Shown piece after piece: positions 5,741 to 6,994 of a DNA stretch of 6,994 nucleotides. The stretch is from Euryarchaeota archaeon RBG_13_57_23 (GTDB lineage Archaea; Thermoplasmatota; Thermoplasmata; UBA10834). The stretch's first letter is position 1. Each line of letters starts with the position of its first letter. The notes under the pieces were generated by a model that saw only the letters and a program-made list of their open reading frames with translations, ran no database searches and was not told the DNA's origin. The stretch spans positions 685 through 7,678 of the forward strand of contig MGVW01000016.1 of assembly GCA_001800675.1 (NCBI GenBank). The letters are read 5' to 3'. Position numbers and translations under genes: made by a program.

Positions 5741-6373
5741 ATGGCAGATGCAGTAGCGCGGCTCAAAGAAGCTGTGATGAACTACGAGATGGAGACAATC
5801 GCTGACCTCGCAAAGCAGTCACTGAAGGACGGCGTTGACCCACTCGTCGCCATCGAGAAGGGATTGGCGGAAGGAATTAAGACTGTTGGAGAGAGGTTCG
5901 GCAGGGGAGAGATCTTCCTACCCGAGCTGGTCATGGCCGCGGAGGCGATGAAGGCGGCGCTAGCCGTACTCGAGCCTGCCGTCCCGAAGGGGAAGCACAG
6001 GTCGACCGCGGGCAAGGTCCTCATCGGGACAGTCCAGGACGACATCCACGAGATCGGCAAGAACCTCGTGGCAACGATGCTGTCCTCCAACGGGTTCGAG
6101 GTAGTTGACCTTGGAGTCAACGTGCCGTCGTCTGATTTCCTGAAGAAGGCAGACGAACACAAGGCGCACATCGTCGCGATGTCCGCACTGATGACGACGA
6201 CCATGCCGAGGATGGCAGAGGTCATAACCCCACTTAAGAAGAAATCCAAGGCCGTGAAGGTCATGATAGGCGGGGCACCGGTCACAGACACATACGCAAA
6301 GGAGATCGGCGCTGACGGCTACAGCGGCGACGCATCTAGCGCAGTTGAAGTGGCCAAGAGACTGGTTAGGTGA
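5741..6373 (+). CDS. Methyltransferase corrinoid-binding protein (MttC/MtbC/MtgC type)
   Basis: This 210-residue protein is the B12-carrying methyl shuttle between a substrate-specific methyltransferase (MttB-like, next gene) and a second methyltransferase. Residues 1-85 form the helical cap domain (GRGEIFLPELVMAAEAM at 55-71 is typical) and about 90-210 the Rossmann-like B12-binding domain. The cobalt-ligand motif D-x-H-x-x-G is intact as D101, H103 and G106 (VQDDIHEIGKNLV); H103 is the expected lower axial ligand. The second B12 motif, S-x-L followed by 26 residues and GG, is also present (S148, L150, G177-G178). Length and both domains are normal for the family. Substrate class (methylamine, betaine, methanol or methoxy compound) cannot be read from this protein and rests on the MttB neighbour. 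A redox activator (RamA- or RACo-like) would be needed and is not in the window. Confidence 0.95.
   Translation: MADAVARLKEAVMNYEMETIADLAKQSLKDGVDPLVAIEKGLAEGIKTVGERFGRGEIFLPELVMAAEAMKAALAVLEPAVPKGKHRSTAGKVLIGTVQDDIHEIGKNLVATMLSSNGFEVVDLGVNVPSSDFLKKADEHKAHIVAMSALMTTTMPRMAEVITPLKKKSKAVKVMIGGAPVTDTYAKEIGADGYSGDASSAVEVAKRLVR
6369..6373 (+). promoter_or_regulatory. Ribosome binding site of the mttB-like gene, overlapping the upstream stop
   Basis: GGTGA, whose last three bases are the stop codon of the corrinoid-protein gene, lies 5 nt before the ATG at 6379 (8 nt from its GG core). An in-frame GTG at 6370 overlapping the same stop is possible but would lack its own site. The overlap suggests translational coupling of the two subunits. 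Confidence 0.55.
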
Positions 6374-6378
6374 GTCTG

Positions 6379-6994
6379 ATGGCTTTCGGCATTAAGCGGG
6401 GCGTCCGCTTCCAAATACTCAGCGAGGGCGATCTTGACAGGATCCACTGGGGCACTCTCCATGTGCTGGAGAAGGTCGGAGTCCAGGTGGACAGCGTGGC
6501 CTGCAGGAAGCTCCTCAAGGACAATGGTTGCGAGGTGGATGAGAAGACGAGGATCGTCAGGGTGCCATCGCACTTGGTCGAGTGGGCCCTGGAGAAGAAG
6601 AAGTCCAGCATCACGCTCGCGGGCAGGAACTCGAAGTACGACGCGAAGCTCGACATGAACCACAGCTACATGACCGCGAACGGGAACGGCGCGGTCGCAG
6701 TCGATTTCGAGTCCGGCAAGAGAAGGCCATCCACGAAGAAGGATGTGGTGAACTCCTCGAGGATCATCGACTACCTGCAGAACGTGCACATACACTGGCC
6801 GATGGTCAGCTCCACCGACCAGCACCCGAGCGTCGTGCACCTGCACGACCTTGACGCGTCGATGAACAACACCGAGAAGCACATCATGTACGAGACGGGT
6901 GTGACGATCAGCGACGCGAAGTCCCTCACCGAGATGGGGTACATCGCGGCGGGAGGGGAGAAGGAGTTCAGACAGAGACCTTTGCAGTCCTGCC
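6379..6994 (+). CDS. mttB: MttB-superfamily methyltransferase (trimethylamine / glycine betaine type), 3'-truncated
   Basis: This is the substrate-activating enzyme of a corrinoid methyl-transfer system: MttB relatives transfer a methyl group from trimethylamine, glycine betaine or related compounds to the cobalt of the partner corrinoid protein. Only the first 205 of roughly 480-500 residues are in the window and the frame is open at its end. Recognisable are LSEGDLDRIHWGTLHVLEKV (14-33), KLLKDNGCEVDEKTRIVRVP (44-63), the strand ITLAGRN (78-84), TANGNGAVAVDFESGKRR (99-116) and the stretch ending AAGGEKEFRQRPL (190-202). These follow the N-terminal half of the MttB barrel in order. In true trimethylamine MttB the active-site pyrrolysine (amber codon) is near residue 334, outside the window, so the pyrrolysine and non-pyrrolysine types cannot be separated here. 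The name mttB denotes the superfamily only. It lies 5 nt after the corrinoid-protein gene, forming an mttC-mttB-like pair. Confidence 0.88.
   Translation, partial: MAFGIKRGVRFQILSEGDLDRIHWGTLHVLEKVGVQVDSVACRKLLKDNGCEVDEKTRIVRVPSHLVEWALEKKKSSITLAGRNSKYDAKLDMNHSYMTANGNGAVAVDFESGKRRPSTKKDVVNSSRIIDYLQNVHIHWPMVSSTDQHPSVVHLHDLDASMNNTEKHIMYETGVTISDAKSLTEMGYIAAGGEKEFRQRPLQSC

Noticed and set aside
6319..6882. Minus-strand open frame opposite the mttB-like gene
   Set aside because: It is antisense to clear MttB homology and the end of the corrinoid gene, with no domain or ribosome binding site seen.
1..6994. Mobile element, CRISPR array, tRNA or rRNA
   Set aside because: No transposase or integrase motifs, terminal inverted repeats, spaced repeat arrays, cloverleaf or rRNA-like stretches were seen on either strand.

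Overview
The window looks like part of a moderately GC-rich archaeal chromosome, most likely from a Thermoplasmatota-like lineage. The evidence is indirect. Arginine is mostly AGG/AGA. The solute-binding protein is anchored by a C-terminal transmembrane helix. A permease carries PKD (immunoglobulin-like) domains with clustered N-glycosylation sequons. Shine-Dalgarno sequences are clear (GGAGG, GGTGA). No rRNA, tRNA or other marker gene fixes the lineage.

Left half (1-4420, + strand): three genes of a peptide/nickel-type (Dpp/Opp) ABC importer. They are the 3' part of a family-5 solute-binding protein with a C-terminal membrane anchor, a 181-nt gap with a perfect GC-rich hairpin, a DppB-type permease, and, 10 nt further on, a DppC-type permease. 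The DppC protein is unusual. Its N-terminus adds one membrane helix, two tandem PKD domains and a second helix, giving 615 aa where about 300 is normal. No ATPase subunit is present; the transporter genes end at a convergent intergenic gap.

Right half (4510-6994): a corrinoid-dependent methyl-transfer module. On the minus strand is an AcsE/MtgA-like pterin-binding methyltransferase. Divergent from it, across a 340-nt control region, are a complete MttC/MtbC-type corrinoid protein and, 5 nt later, the first 205 codons of an MttB-superfamily methyltransferase that runs off the window.

How the genes may work together: by the known chemistry of these families, the MttB-like enzyme would demethylate a quaternary or tertiary amine (trimethylamine, glycine betaine or similar) onto the Co(I) corrinoid protein. 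The AcsE/MtgA-like enzyme would then move the methyl group to tetrahydrofolate or tetrahydromethanopterin. This would feed C1 metabolism without a coenzyme M methyltransferase, as in non-methanogenic methylotrophy or acetogen-like metabolism. The direction and the substrate are inference. Whether the importer supplies the methylated substrate or simply peptides cannot be told from the sequence.
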